The notes: generated by a model from the letters alone, not told the origin. A stretch of 64,000 nt of DNA from Nocardioides renjunii (GCF_034661175.1 NZ_CP141058.1:2046001-2110000), one strand, 5' to 3'; shown: positions 1-8,560, numbered from the stretch's first letter. A program made the numbers and translations.

Positions 1-116
1 TCGACACCGACGCCCGCAAGGCGGCGATGAAGGAGATCCGCGAGTCCGAGTGGTTCGGCCTGGAGAAGCCCACGGTCCGGGTCAGCCCGCACGCCACCCA
101 CGGGTTCGCCCGATGA
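1..116 (+). CDS. Peptide deformylase-like protein, C-terminal end (partial)
   Basis: Only the last 37 codons are present, read from base 3 and ending in TGA at 114-116. The peptide runs from [17 protein letters not shown] to HATHGFAR and resembles the C-terminal tail of actinobacterial peptide deformylases, where a charged helix follows the metal-binding HEXXH motif; that motif would lie outside the window. The gene ends 10 bases before fmt. Deformylase and Met-tRNA formyltransferase act at opposite ends of the N-formylmethionine cycle and are often neighbours. The identification rests on this context and a short peptide, so it is tentative. Confidence 0.5.
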   Translation, partial: DTDARKAAMKEIRESEWFGLEKPTVRVSPHATHGFAR

Positions 117-126
117 GCGCGGCCTG

Positions 127-1053
127 ATGCGCGTCGTCTTCGCGGGCACGCCCGAGGTGGCGCTGCCCGCCCTCGACGCGGTCGCCGCCAGCCGGCACGA
201 GCTCGTCGGCGTCGTCACCCGCCCCGACGCCCCGAGCGGACGTGGCCGCCGCCTGGTGGCCAGCCCGGTGGCCCAGCGCGCCGACGAGCTCGGCGTACCC
301 GTCCTCAAGCCGACCCACCCGCGCGAGCCCGACTTCCAGGCGGCCCTGGCCGGGCTCCGGGCCGACGCGTGCCCGGTGGTGGCCTACGGAGCCCTGCTGC
401 CGCAGTCGGCGCTGGACCTCGTGCCGCACGGCTGGATCAACCTGCACTTCTCGGTGCTGCCGTCCTGGCGCGGAGCCGCTCCCGTCCAGCACTCGCTGTG
501 GGCCGGTGACGAGGTGACCGGGGCGACCACCTTCCGGATCGTCAAGGAGCTCGACGCAGGTCCGGTCTTCGGCGTGATGACCGAGCGGATCCGCCCCGGC
601 GACACGGCGGGCGACCTCCTGGCCCGGCTGGCGGAGGGGGGAGCGGGCCTGCTCGTGCAGACGCTCGACGGCATCGAGGACGGCACGCTCGAAGCGCGTG
701 AGCAGCAGGCCGAGGGCGTCTCGTTCGCGCCCAAGATCACCGTCGAGGACGCCCGGATCGACTGGGCGCACCCCGCCGTCGCGATCGACCGCCAGGTGCG
801 CGCCTGCGACCCAGCGCCGGGCGCGTGGAGCACCTTCGGCGGCGAGCGCATCAAGATCGGGCCGGTCCGCTCGGTCGACCGCGAGCCGCTGCCCCCCGGG
901 GTGCTCGACGTGACCAAGAACGCCGTCCTCGTGGGCACCTCCACCTCACCGGTGCAGCTCGGGGACGTGAAGGCGTTCGGCAAGAAGCAGATGGCGGCCG
1001 CCGACTGGGCGCGCGGCGTACGCCTCGAGTCGGGCGCCCGCCTCGGTGACTGA
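127..1053 (+). CDS. fmt: Methionyl-tRNA formyltransferase
   Basis: Transfers a formyl group from 10-formyltetrahydrofolate to Met-tRNAfMet, making the initiator tRNA for bacterial translation; cytosolic. The 308 residues match the usual family length. The N-terminus [19 protein letters not shown] is the Rossmann-type formyltransferase start. The catalytic triad is visible as N105 and H107 in [13 protein letters not shown], and D143 in ELDAGPVFG, equivalent to N108, H110 and D146 of the E. coli enzyme. The C-terminal third is the tRNA-binding OB-like domain. The ATG is 10 bases after the stop of the preceding deformylase-like gene, so the two are probably co-transcribed. Confidence 0.97.
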   Translation: MRVVFAGTPEVALPALDAVAASRHELVGVVTRPDAPSGRGRRLVASPVAQRADELGVPVLKPTHPREPDFQAALAGLRADACPVVAYGALLPQSALDLVPHGWINLHFSVLPSWRGAAPVQHSLWAGDEVTGATTFRIVKELDAGPVFGVMTERIRPGDTAGDLLARLAEGGAGLLVQTLDGIEDGTLEAREQQAEGVSFAPKITVEDARIDWAHPAVAIDRQVRACDPAPGAWSTFGGERIKIGPVRSVDREPLPPGVLDVTKNAVLVGTSTSPVQLGDVKAFGKKQMAAADWARGVRLESGARLGD

Positions 1054-1064
1054 CGCGCGTCGCC

Positions 1065-1070
1065 TAGGGT
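1065..1070 (+). promoter_or_regulatory. -10 box TAGGGT, leaderless start at 1078
   Basis: TAGGGT followed by 7 bases and then ATG, with no Shine-Dalgarno sequence. Transcription would begin at or next to the start codon of the MmcQ/YjbR gene. Confidence 0.6.
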
Positions 1071-1077
1071 GCGGGGG

Positions 1078-1503
1078 ATGAGCTCCCCAGCGAAGCGGCC
1101 CGCCCGGCCGGAGGACGTCGACGAGATCTGCGGCAGCCTGCCCGACACCGAGCTCGGCACGTCGTGGGGCGACCGCCCGACCTGGAAGGTCCCCCGCGGC
1201 GACAAGGGCAAGGGCTTCGTCCTGCACCGCGCGCCGCACCAGAACGCGGTGGACCCGGCCACGGGGGAGATGTACGACGACCTGCTGGTCATCGTCACGC
1301 CGACCGAGGCCGAGAAGCACGCGCTCGTCGAGGACGAGTCGACGCCGTTCTTCACCATCGACCACTTCAACGGCTATGCCGCCGTGCTGGTGCAGCAGTC
1401 CCGGCTCGGCGAGATCAGCCGCGATGAGCTGGCCGAGGTGATCACCGAGGCGTGGGCCGCGAAGGCCCCGCAGAAGCTGGTCCGGGAGCACTTCGGTGAG
1501 TGA
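1078..1503 (+). CDS. MmcQ/YjbR-family protein
   Basis: A 141-residue protein of the MmcQ/YjbR (CyaY-like fold) family, which is often annotated as DNA-binding but has no firmly proven biochemical role. Typical features are the N-terminal helix with EICGSLPDTE, the WKVP strand, the PFFTIDHFNGYAAVLV segment and the C-terminal helical LAEVITEAWAAKAP. The ATG at 1078 is preferred over the in-frame GTG at 1069 because a TAGGGT -10 box lies at 1065-1070, placing a leaderless start on this ATG. The 3' end overlaps the rsmB start by 8 bases. A second family member lies at 7567-7980. Confidence 0.85.
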   Translation: MSSPAKRPARPEDVDEICGSLPDTELGTSWGDRPTWKVPRGDKGKGFVLHRAPHQNAVDPATGEMYDDLLVIVTPTEAEKHALVEDESTPFFTIDHFNGYAAVLVQQSRLGEISRDELAEVITEAWAAKAPQKLVREHFGE

Positions 1504-2839
1504 ACGGCGCCGCCCGGTCGACCGCCCGCGGCGTGCGGCGCTCGACGTGCTCACGGCGGTCCGCACCGACGAGGCCTACGCCAACCTCGTGCTGCCGCAG
1601 GTGCTGCGCAAGCACGGCCTCGAGGGCCGCGACGCCGCTCTCACCACCGAGCTGGCGTCGGGCGCCATCCGCATGCAGGGCCTCTACGACCCGATCATCG
1701 ACGCCTGCCTGACGAAGCCGCGGCTGCAGGCGGGCGTGCGCGACGTGCTCCGGCTCGGCGTCCACCAGCTGCTCTCCATGCGCGTGCCCGACCACGCCGC
1801 GATCTCCACCAGCGTCGACCTCGTGCGCGCGAGCGTCGGCCAGGGCCCGGCAGGCCTCGTCAACGCGGTGCTGCGCAAGGTCAGCCGCCGTGACCTCGAC
1901 GGCTGGGTCGCGGAGGTGGCTCCCGACCGGACCACCGACCTCCTCGGCCACCTCGCCACCGCCCACTCCCACCCCCGCTGGGTGGTCGAGCTCCTCGCCG
2001 AGGCCCTGCACGACGGCGGCGGCAGCGGCGACCGCGATGGCGACGGGACGGAGCTCGAGGCGCTGCTCGCTGCCGACAACGCCCCACCGCGCGTCACCCT
2101 CGTCGCCCGACCCGGCCTGGCGGACGTCGAGGAGCTGGCGGCCGCCGGTGGCACCCGCACCAGCCTGTCGCCGTACGGCGTCGTGCTGGGCGGCGGCGAC
2201 CCGGGCGGCGTGCCGGCCGTGGCCGAGGGACGTGCGGGGGTGCAGGACGAGGGCTCGCAGGTCGTCGCGCTGGCGATGGCGCAGGCGGCGCTCGAGGGAC
2301 GTGACGAGCGCTGGCTGGACCTGTGCGCCGGCCCCGGCGGCAAGGCCGCCCTGCTCGGCGCGCTCGCCGCCGAGCGAGGAGCCGTGCTGGTGGCCCACGA
2401 GCGCCAGCCGCACCGCGCCACGCTCGTCGCCTCAGCGGTCCGCGCGCTCCCCGCGGGCAGCGTGCACGTGCTCGCCGGTGACGGTGCCCGGCCGGCGTGG
2501 GTGCCGGGCACCTTCGACCGGGTCCTGGTGGACGCACCCTGCACGGGCCTGGGGGCGCTGCGGCGTCGGCCGGAGTCGCGGTGGCGACGCGCGCCGCGGG
2601 ACCTCGACGTCCTGGTGGCGCTCCAGCAGGTCCTGCTCGACGTGGCGCTGGAGTCGGTGCGGCCCGGTGGCGTCGTGGTCTACGCGACGTGCTCGCCCGT
2701 GCGCGCCGAGACCGTCGAGGTCGTGGAGGCCGTGCTCGGGCGTCGTGGTGACACCGACGAGGTCGACCGGTTCCAGCTGTGGCCGCACCGCGACGGCACC
2801 GACGCGATGTTCGCCTCGACGCTGTGCCGCCGGGCCTGA
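1496..2839 (+). CDS. rsmB: 16S rRNA (cytosine(967)-C(5))-methyltransferase RsmB
   Basis: Methylates C967 of 16S rRNA using S-adenosylmethionine. The N-terminal part (about 1-150) is a NusB-like RNA-binding domain (RRAALDVLTAVRTDEAYANLVLP). The C-terminal part is a Rossmann methyltransferase with the SAM motif LDLCAGPGGKAALLGAL. The two cysteines of the RNA m5C family are present: C349 in [18 protein letters not shown] (product release) and C399 in YATCSP (nucleophile). The 447 residues are typical for Sun/RsmB. The GTG start lies inside the preceding MmcQ/YjbR gene (8-base overlap), which indicates translational coupling. It is convergent with the ATPase gene at 2859. Confidence 0.95.
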   Translation: MSERRRPVDRPRRAALDVLTAVRTDEAYANLVLPQVLRKHGLEGRDAALTTELASGAIRMQGLYDPIIDACLTKPRLQAGVRDVLRLGVHQLLSMRVPDHAAISTSVDLVRASVGQGPAGLVNAVLRKVSRRDLDGWVAEVAPDRTTDLLGHLATAHSHPRWVVELLAEALHDGGGSGDRDGDGTELEALLAADNAPPRVTLVARPGLADVEELAAAGGTRTSLSPYGVVLGGGDPGGVPAVAEGRAGVQDEGSQVVALAMAQAALEGRDERWLDLCAGPGGKAALLGALAAERGAVLVAHERQPHRATLVASAVRALPAGSVHVLAGDGARPAWVPGTFDRVLVDAPCTGLGALRRRPESRWRRAPRDLDVLVALQQVLLDVALESVRPGGVVVYATCSPVRAETVEVVEAVLGRRGDTDEVDRFQLWPHRDGTDAMFASTLCRRA

Positions 2840-2858
2840 CCCGGTCGGACGGCGGCGC

Positions 2859-3605
2859 TCAGTCCAGCAGGTGGCGCAGGTAGGCCTGCGGCTCGGCGAG
2901 GTAGCGCCGCCAGTGGTCCACCAGCGCGAGGTCCTCCCACGCGCTGTCACGCAGGCCCCACTCACCCACCTCGAGGATGCGGGCCCCCGGCATCGCCGCC
3001 AGGACGGGGGAGTGGGTGGCGCACAGGACCTGGCCCCTGCGCTCGACCACCCGCTGCAGCGCGGCGACGAGGCCGAGGGTGGAGGAGAACGACAGCGCTG
3101 CCTCCGGCTCGTCGAGGCAGAAGAAGCCGGTGCCCGAGAACCGCGTCTCCAGCACGGCGAGGAAGGACTCGCCGTGGCTCAGCCCGTGGAAGTCGACGTC
3201 CCCCTCGGCCGACGTGCTCGGGTGGTCCTCGATGTAGGAGTACCAGCCGTGCATCGTCTCGGCCCGGAGGAAGAACCCCCACCTGGTCGACCCGGCCCCG
3301 CGCACCAGCTGCAGCGCCTCCCCGAGCGGGGACTCGGTGGGTCGGGTGGAGTGCCGGCTGTGGACGCTGCCGCCCTCGGGAGAGAGCCCGAACGCGGTCG
3401 CGACCGCCTCGACCAGCGTCGACTTGCCCGAGCCGTTCTCGCCGACGAGGAACGTCACGCCGGGACCGAGGTCCAGGCCCTCGTCGAGGACCTGCGCCAC
3501 GGCGGGGATCGACGCCGGATAGCTGTCCCGGCGCAGGCCGTGCGCGGAGCCGGCCTCCACACGCCGCACGGGATGTCGCGGGACGTCCCCACCCCTCAGC
3601 GGCAT
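2859..3605 (-). CDS. AAA family ATPase (ABC/SMC-like nucleotide-binding fold)
   Basis: A 248-residue stand-alone ATPase of the group that NCBI calls AAA family ATPase. Walker A is GENGSGKST at residues 55-63. An ABC-type signature, LSHGES, is at 142-147. Walker B is FFCLDEPEAAL with D165/E166, and the H-loop is ATHSP with H198. There is no transmembrane or DNA-binding domain. Similar proteins occur as YhaN/RecF-like or anti-phage components, but no partner gene is adjacent here, so a defence role cannot be claimed. The start ATG follows a TAGCGT box by 6 bases. Confidence 0.85.
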   Translation of the reverse strand: MPLRGGDVPRHPVRRVEAGSAHGLRRDSYPASIPAVAQVLDEGLDLGPGVTFLVGENGSGKSTLVEAVATAFGLSPEGGSVHSRHSTRPTESPLGEALQLVRGAGSTRWGFFLRAETMHGWYSYIEDHPSTSAEGDVDFHGLSHGESFLAVLETRFSGTGFFCLDEPEAALSFSSTLGLVAALQRVVERRGQVLCATHSPVLAAMPGARILEVGEWGLRDSAWEDLALVDHWRRYLAEPQAYLRHLLD

Positions 3606-3611
3606 GCCCGC

Positions 3612-3617
3612 ACGCTA
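3612..3617 (-). promoter_or_regulatory. -10 box TAGCGT, leaderless start at 3605
   Basis: On the minus strand TAGCGT is followed by 6 bases and the ATG of the ATPase gene; no Shine-Dalgarno sequence is present. Confidence 0.55.
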
Positions 3618-3773
3618 GCCGAGCGGAGGAGCATCCACCCGCACAGGTGGGTCCCACCCAACATTCGGCATTCATCTGCAGGCCGCCTGTTCACAACCCG
3701 CGTGTAGCCCACCATGATGGAGTGAGCACGGCGCACCGGAGGGGTGCGCGGTGCATCGGGGAGCAGGACACGG

Positions 3774-4829
3774 ATGCGGTTTCTCAGGACTCTGACAGGC
3801 GTCGCGGTCACGACGCTGCTCGTGACGACGGGCGCGGGCCCGGCCCGGGCCGACGGGACCCGCACGCTGACCGGGCCCGCCACGGGCGACGCGAGCGCGT
3901 TCATCACCTACGTCGGGTGCACCAGCCTCTTCGCCGATGCCGCCGCACCGCAGTCGCGGCTCAACCTCGGCCCCTACTCCGCGCCGATGGGCCGCCGATC
4001 CCTCGGGCTCGTGCCGGCCGCCCGGGGCAGCGCCTCGGGGCCCTACTCCGAGTTCGGCTCCCTCACCCGGCTCGACGCCTCCGTGTCGGTCGCCGCCACC
4101 GCCGGCAGCACGGGCGTGTCCTACGTCCTGGCCGTGACGCGCACGAGCCCCCGCGGCACCGCGTGGAGCGGTCGCGCCGACGTCGCCGCGGCGCCCGGCT
4201 CGTGGTCGACCGTCTCCGCCTCCAGGCTCAGCTACGACTGGACCCTGGTCGACCTGCCCACCGGCGCCCCGCTGGGTCCGGCCGGGACGGCCACACCCGC
4301 CGCCTTCGCCGAGGAGCACGGCGACGGCAAGGGCTTCGTCGTCACCGGCTTCGGGTGCGACGGCAAGGCCTTCAACCTCGACGCCGTCCGCGGGTCCGGG
4401 TCGACGTTCGACTTCGAGGGCATCACCCTCGCCACCGCCATCGCCGCGGAGCGCACGCGGGTCCCCGCGGGCGACGAGGTCGCCATCACCGGCCGGGTGA
4501 CCGACGCCGGCGGGCGCGTGACCGGCGACCCGCTCGTCCTCGAGTCCCGTGCGCCCGGCGGCGCCTGGAAGCCGGCCGGCGACCCGGTCCTCGCCGAGGC
4601 CAACGGCGTCGCGCGCGTCGTCGTACGCCTCACGGAGACCACGGAGCTCCGCTGGCACCGGCCCGAGAGCCAGTACGCCGACGAGGGCTGGTCGGACACG
4701 GTGACCGTGACGGTCCAGCAGGCGCCCGAGCAGACCGCCGAGCAGAGCCCGGGGCAGACCCCGGCGCAGGAGCAGGGCGGGCAGTCGCAGCAGGGACAGG
4801 ACCAGGGGCAGGACCAGGGGCAGGACTAG
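3774..4829 (+). CDS. Secreted protein of unknown function with Gln-rich tail
   Basis: I do not recognise a family. The ATG at 3774 is chosen over the in-frame start at 3744 because it is preceded by GGGGAGCAGGA and gives a proper signal peptide (MRFLRTLTGVAVTTLLVTTGAGPARAD, cleavage after ARA). The mature part is rich in small and polar residues with two cysteines (VGCTS, FGCDG) and a probable Ig-like repeat near the C-terminus (AERTRVPAGDEVAITGRVTD). The last 35 residues are low-complexity (EQTAEQSPGQTPAQEQGG then QGQDQ units), possibly a cell-wall-spanning or disordered tail. It is 351 residues long, probably extracellular, and monocistronic. Confidence 0.7.
   Translation: MRFLRTLTGVAVTTLLVTTGAGPARADGTRTLTGPATGDASAFITYVGCTSLFADAAAPQSRLNLGPYSAPMGRRSLGLVPAARGSASGPYSEFGSLTRLDASVSVAATAGSTGVSYVLAVTRTSPRGTAWSGRADVAAAPGSWSTVSASRLSYDWTLVDLPTGAPLGPAGTATPAAFAEEHGDGKGFVVTGFGCDGKAFNLDAVRGSGSTFDFEGITLATAIAAERTRVPAGDEVAITGRVTDAGGRVTGDPLVLESRAPGGAWKPAGDPVLAEANGVARVVVRLTETTELRWHRPESQYADEGWSDTVTVTVQQAPEQTAEQSPGQTPAQEQGGQSQQGQDQGQDQGQD
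4792..4826 (+). repeat. Tandem 12-bp repeat in coding tail
   Basis: About three imperfect copies of GGGCAGGACCAG encode repeated QGQD units at the C-terminus of the secreted protein. Such in-frame repeats can change copy number without breaking the frame. Confidence 0.7.
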
Positions 4830-4853
4830 CCCGGCACGGGCCTCGGGCCCCAC

Positions 4854-4859
4854 TAGGCT
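4854..4859 (+). promoter_or_regulatory. -10 box TAGGCT, leaderless start at 4867
   Basis: TAGGCT, 7 bases, then the ATG of the LigD-type polymerase gene; no Shine-Dalgarno sequence. Confidence 0.55.
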
Positions 4860-4866
4860 CGCTCCC

Positions 4867-5853
4867 ATGGCGTCGCCCTTCATCGAGATCGAGGTCGACG
4901 ACCGCGTCGTCAAGGTGACCAACCCCGACCGCGTCTACTTCCCGCCCACCGGGTCCGGGCACGGCGGGGCGACCAAGCTCGACCTCGTCGAGTACTACCT
5001 CGCCGTCGGCGACGGCATCGTCAACGCCCTCCTGGAGCGGCCGTGCATGCTGCACCGCTTCCCCAAGGGGATCGAGGGCGACAAGGTGCACCAGAAGCGA
5101 CTGCCGGCCGGCGCCCCGCCGTGGGTCGAGACGGTCCAGCTGTTCTTCCCGCGGTGGAAGCGCACCGCGGACGAGCTGTGCGTCACCGAGCTGGCCAGCG
5201 TGATCTGGGCGGTGCAGATGTCGACCGTGGAGTTCCACCCGTGGAACAGCCGGCGCGAGGACACCGAGAAGCCCGACGAGTGGCGCATCGACCTCGACCC
5301 CGGGCCGGAGTGCGACTGGGCGACGGTGCAGCGCGTCACCCACGTCACCCGCGAGGTGCTCGACGAGCTGGGCGCAGTCGGCTTCCCCAAGACCAGCGGC
5401 GGCTCGGGCCTGCACGTCTACGTGCGGATCCCGCCCGACCACGGCTTCCAGGACGTACGCCGCGCCGCGCTGGCGTTCGCCCGCGAGGTCGAGCGCCGGG
5501 CCGGGGGAGAGGTGACCACCGCGTGGTGGCGCAAGGACCGCGACCCGTCGCAGCTGTTCGTCGACTACAACCAGAACGCCCGCGACCACACCATCGCCGC
5601 GGCGTACTCGGTGCGCGGCGTGCCCAGCGCCCGCGTCTCCGCGCCGGTGCGGTGGGAGGAGGTCGACGACTGCGAGCCGGACGACTTCACGATCTTCACC
5701 ATGCCGGAGCGGTTCGCGCGGATCGGGGACCTGCACGCCGCCATCGACGCCCACCCCTTCGACATCGCACCGCTGCTCGCGTGGGCGGACCGCGACGAGG
5801 CGGAGGGCGCGGCGGCGCCACCCGAGCCCGACGAGGACCAGCCGCCGACCTGA
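4867..5853 (+). CDS. LigD-type DNA polymerase domain protein
   Basis: A stand-alone 328-residue protein of the archaeo-eukaryotic primase fold found as the polymerase module of LigD in bacterial non-homologous end joining. The catalytic metal motif is DLDPG in EWRIDLDPGPECDW, and the second conserved motif is KTSGGSGLHVYVRIP. VDYNQNARDHTIAAAYSVRG corresponds to the family's third conserved stretch. No ligase, nuclease or Ku gene adjoins it, so it is either a separate LigD polymerase paralogue (common in actinobacteria) or works with NHEJ genes elsewhere. The last 20 residues are acidic and proline-rich and probably disordered. Confidence 0.9.
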   Translation: MASPFIEIEVDDRVVKVTNPDRVYFPPTGSGHGGATKLDLVEYYLAVGDGIVNALLERPCMLHRFPKGIEGDKVHQKRLPAGAPPWVETVQLFFPRWKRTADELCVTELASVIWAVQMSTVEFHPWNSRREDTEKPDEWRIDLDPGPECDWATVQRVTHVTREVLDELGAVGFPKTSGGSGLHVYVRIPPDHGFQDVRRAALAFAREVERRAGGEVTTAWWRKDRDPSQLFVDYNQNARDHTIAAAYSVRGVPSARVSAPVRWEEVDDCEPDDFTIFTMPERFARIGDLHAAIDAHPFDIAPLLAWADRDEAEGAAAPPEPDEDQPPT

Positions 5854-5867
5854 GGTCGACCCGACTC

Positions 5868-5893
5868 CCTCTCGGCAGGGTCGGTCCCACAGC
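5868..5893. terminator. Possible terminator hairpin after polymerase gene
   Basis: An imperfect inverted repeat around CCGACTCCCT / AGGGTCGG lies 15 bases after the polymerase stop and before the next promoter. There is no T-tract, as is usual in high-GC actinobacteria. Confidence 0.3.
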
Positions 5894-5935
5894 CCCCGCA
5901 CAGGTCGTCCTCACGGTTCTCTCACCCTCGTCGCC

Positions 5936-5941
5936 TACCGT
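5936..5941 (+). promoter_or_regulatory. -10 box TACCGT, leaderless start at 5948
   Basis: TACCGT, 6 bases, then the ATG of the lipid kinase gene. Confidence 0.5.
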
Positions 5942-5947
5942 CGAGGC

Positions 5948-6898
5948 ATGCAGAGCGACGCGCACACCCGGCCACGCCGCACCGACCGGGTCGCGGTGGT
6001 GGTCAACACCGCGTCACGGACCGGCGCCCGCTCGCTGCCGTTGCTCGAGGCGGCCCTGCGGCCGACGTCCGACGAGGTCCTCATCCACCCGGCCCACGGC
6101 GGCGGAGAGCTGGCCGGTGCCCTCGAGCGAGCCATGGAGTCCGAGCCGGACCTGCTCGTCGTCGGGGGCGGCGACGGCACCATCGGCTGCGCGGCCGACC
6201 TCGTCGCCCACACCCCCACGGTCCTCGGTGTGCTGCCGCTCGGCACGGCCAACGACTTCGCCCGCACGCTCGAGATCCCCGACACCCTCACCGCGGCCGT
6301 GGACACGCTGCTGCACGGCAAGGTGGTCGATGTCGACCTCGGCCGCGTCGACGGCCGGGCCTACCTCAACGTCGCCTCGATCGGGCTGTCCGTGGCCGTG
6401 GCGCAGCGCCTCACGCCGGGCCTCAAGCGACGGCTGGGCCGCTTCGCCTACCCCGTCGCCACCGTGGCGGCCTACCGCTCCCACCGACCGTTCGACGCCC
6501 GCCTCGAGCTCGAGGACGGCACGGTGCTTGAGCTGCAGGACCTCATGCAGGTCGCGGTCGGCAACGGCCGTCACTACGGCGGCGGGCTCACGGTCGCGCC
6601 CCGGGCCTCCATCGACGACCACCTCCTCGACGTGTACGCCGTCGTGCAGGGCCGGCTGCGCGACCACGTGTCGGTCGCCCGGCTGCTCCGGACCGGGCAC
6701 CTCGTCGACCACGACCGGGTGCACCACGTCACCGCCCGCCGCCTCCGGCTGGTGACCGACGAGCCGCTGGAGGTCAACCTCGACGGGGAGGTCGCGGCCC
6801 GGACGCCCGCGACCTTCGAGGTCGACCGCAACGCCCTGCACGTCGTCGTACCGGCCGGGAGCCGTGCCGCGCGGATGGACGGTCGCGCCACTGCCTAG
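5948..6898 (+). CDS. Diacylglycerol kinase family lipid kinase
   Basis: 316-residue cytosolic or membrane-associated kinase of the DAGK/YegS family, which phosphorylates a lipid alcohol such as diacylglycerol. The nucleotide-binding site appears as VVGGGDGTIGCAADLV, followed by LPLGTANDFARTLEIP, the second family motif. The C-terminal beta-rich half carries AVGNGRHYGGGLTVAPRASIDDHLLDVY, typical of the family. The substrate is not evident. The TAG stop of this gene forms the first three bases of the TAGGAT box used by rpe. A paralogue with the same motifs is at 62968-63873. Confidence 0.92.
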   Translation: MQSDAHTRPRRTDRVAVVVNTASRTGARSLPLLEAALRPTSDEVLIHPAHGGGELAGALERAMESEPDLLVVGGGDGTIGCAADLVAHTPTVLGVLPLGTANDFARTLEIPDTLTAAVDTLLHGKVVDVDLGRVDGRAYLNVASIGLSVAVAQRLTPGLKRRLGRFAYPVATVAAYRSHRPFDARLELEDGTVLELQDLMQVAVGNGRHYGGGLTVAPRASIDDHLLDVYAVVQGRLRDHVSVARLLRTGHLVDHDRVHHVTARRLRLVTDEPLEVNLDGEVAARTPATFEVDRNALHVVVPAGSRAARMDGRATA

Positions 6899-6901
6899 GA
6901 T
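6896..6901 (+). promoter_or_regulatory. -10 box TAGGAT overlapping the upstream stop codon
   Basis: The TAG stop of the lipid kinase gene (6896-6898) is part of TAGGAT, which precedes the rpe GTG at 6908 by 6 bases. One sequence therefore ends one gene and would start transcription of the next. Confidence 0.55.
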
Positions 6902-6907
6902 CGACCC

Positions 6908-7570
6908 GTGGGCATCCAGATCACGCCGAGCATCCTCAACGCCGACCTCTCGCGCCTGGCCGAGGAGGTGGCGCGGATCCCCAGCGCCGACTGGGTCCAC
7001 GTCGACGTGATGGACAACCACTTCGTGCCCAACCTGACGCTCGGGCTGCCCGTCGTCGAGTCGCTGGCCAGGCACGCCTCCCAGCCGATCGACGTCCACC
7101 TGATGATCGAGGACGCCGACCGCTGGGCACCGGCCTACGCCGAGGCCGGGTGCGGCTCGGTGACGTTCCACGCCGAGGCGGCGAGGGCCCCGGTGCGGCT
7201 GGCGCGGGAGATCCGCGGGCAGGGCGCCCGCGCGTCGATGGCGCTGAAGCCGGCGACGTCCGTCGAGCCCTACGAGGCGATCCTGCCCGAGCTCGACATG
7301 CTGCTGATCATGACCGTCGAGCCGGGCTTCGGCGGGCAGAAGTTCCTCGACCTGTGCCTGCCCAAGATCCGCACCGCCCGCGAGCTCGTGCGCAAGCACG
7401 GCGGCGAGACGTGGCTGCAGGTCGACGGCGGCGTGTCGTTGGAGACGATCGAGCGCTGCGCGGAGGCCGGCGCGGACGTGTTCGTCGCCGGGTCCGCGGT
7501 CTACTCCGCGGACGACCCGGACGCGATGGTGCGCGAGCTGAGGGCGAAGGCCGAGGCCGTCGGGTCATGA
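6908..7570 (+). CDS. rpe: Ribulose-phosphate 3-epimerase
   Basis: Interconverts D-ribulose 5-phosphate and D-xylulose 5-phosphate in the pentose phosphate pathway. The 220 residues form a TIM barrel with all family motifs: the N-terminal [13 protein letters not shown], the metal-binding [35 protein letters not shown] and the C-terminal phosphate-binding VDGGVSLET and FVAGSAVY. The GTG start follows a TAGGAT box by 6 bases. The stop overlaps the start of the next gene (ATGA), so the MmcQ/YjbR gene at 7567 is translationally coupled. Confidence 0.97.
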   Translation: MGIQITPSILNADLSRLAEEVARIPSADWVHVDVMDNHFVPNLTLGLPVVESLARHASQPIDVHLMIEDADRWAPAYAEAGCGSVTFHAEAARAPVRLAREIRGQGARASMALKPATSVEPYEAILPELDMLLIMTVEPGFGGQKFLDLCLPKIRTARELVRKHGGETWLQVDGGVSLETIERCAEAGADVFVAGSAVYSADDPDAMVRELRAKAEAVGS

Positions 7571-7980
7571 GCCCGCGGGCGACGGTCGACGACATCCACG
7601 CCACCGCGCGGGCGATGCCGCACGTCACCGTCTTCCGTCCCGACAGCAATCCCGTCTACCAGGTGGGCAGCAGGTCGTTCGTCTTCTTCCGGACCCCGCG
7701 ACCCGACGCCTTCGACCCGGAGACGGGGGAGCGCTACGGCGACGTCGTGGTGATCTGGGTGGCCTCCGAGGGCGACAAGCAGGCGCTGCTCCAGGACGAG
7801 CGGCTGCCGTTCTTCACCACGCCGCACTTCGACGGCCACCCGTCGGTGCTCCTGCGGGCGTCGCGGGTCGGCGAGCTGGACCGCGACGAGCTCGTCGAGA
7901 TCGTGCAGGACGCGTGGCTCGCGCAGGCGTCGGCCCGGCGCAGGCGGCTGTGGCTCGAGGAGCACCGGCTCGAGGAGTAG
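7567..7980 (+). CDS. MmcQ/YjbR-family protein (second copy)
   Basis: 137 residues, paralogous to the protein at 1078-1503. Shared landmarks are YGDVVVIW versus [59 protein letters not shown] versus KHALVEDESTPFFTIDHFNGYAAVLVQQSRLGEISRDELAEVITEAWAAKA. The start codon lies in an ATGA overlap with rpe. The biochemical role of the family is unsettled; coupling to rpe gives no direct clue. Confidence 0.85.
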   Translation: MSPRATVDDIHATARAMPHVTVFRPDSNPVYQVGSRSFVFFRTPRPDAFDPETGERYGDVVVIWVASEGDKQALLQDERLPFFTTPHFDGHPSVLLRASRVGELDRDELVEIVQDAWLAQASARRRRLWLEEHRLEE

Positions 7981-7991
7981 GACGGGGTCCG

Positions 7992-7997
7992 TAGGTT
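7992..7997 (+). promoter_or_regulatory. -10 box TAGGTT, leaderless start at 8004
   Basis: TAGGTT, 6 bases, then the ATG of the DUF427 gene. Confidence 0.55.
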
Positions 7998-8003
7998 GGC
8001 GGC

Positions 8004-8468
8004 ATGACCGAGTCGGTGTGGGACTACCCGCGGCCCCCGCGGGTGGAGAAGAGCGGCGAGCACGTCGTGGTGACGTACGCCGGTGTCGTCGTGGCCGACA
8101 CGACGGCGAGCCTGCGGGTGCTGGAGACCAGCCACCCGCCGACCTACTACCTGCCGGTCGCCGACTTCGTCCCCGGCGTCCTGCGCCCGGGCGACGGCGC
8201 CTCCTGGTGCGAGTGGAAGGGTCAGGCCGACTACCTCGACCTGGTCGTCGGCGACAATGTCCTGCCGGCGGTGGCGTGGACGTACCCGACGCCGTCGAAG
8301 GGCTTCGAGGCGCTGCTCGACCACGTCGCGCTCTACCCCGGCCGCGTCGACCGGTGCACCGTCGACGGCGAGGTCGTCGAGCCGCAACCGGGCAGCTTCT
8401 ACGGCGGCTGGATCACCTCGCGGGTCACCGGGCCCTTCAAGGGAGCACCGGGCACCTCAGGCTGGTGA
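8004..8468 (+). CDS. DUF427 domain-containing protein
   Basis: 154-residue cytosolic protein of the DUF427 family, a small beta-rich fold of unknown function widespread in actinobacteria. Diagnostic parts are VWDYPRPPRVE, VVVADTTASLRVLETSHPPTYYLP, the SWCEWKGQADYLDL strand pair, and FEALLDHVALYPGRVDRCTVDGE. The family contains conserved Trp, Cys and Tyr residues around a possible ligand pocket. It is monocistronic with its own leaderless start, and convergent with the DUF5703 gene. Confidence 0.88.
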   Translation: MTESVWDYPRPPRVEKSGEHVVVTYAGVVVADTTASLRVLETSHPPTYYLPVADFVPGVLRPGDGASWCEWKGQADYLDLVVGDNVLPAVAWTYPTPSKGFEALLDHVALYPGRVDRCTVDGEVVEPQPGSFYGGWITSRVTGPFKGAPGTSGW

Positions 8469-8510
8469 CGCCCGGCCGTGCGGGCTCGAGGCCGGGGTGG
8501 GCGGCGTGAT

Positions 8511-8547
8511 CGGAAGATCGAGGTCACCCGGTGGCTCGGATCTTCCG
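8511..8547. terminator. Hairpin between convergent genes
   Basis: Arms CGGAAGATC (8511-8519) and GATCTTCCG (8539-8547), with further pairing inside the loop. It lies between the convergent DUF427 and DUF5703 genes and could stop transcription from both sides. Confidence 0.45.
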
Positions 8548-8560
8548 CGTTGTGCCGGGA

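Noticed and set aside
2859..3605. Anti-phage defence ATPase
   Set aside because: The ATPase is isolated, with no nuclease or other effector beside it, so a defence role would be a guess.
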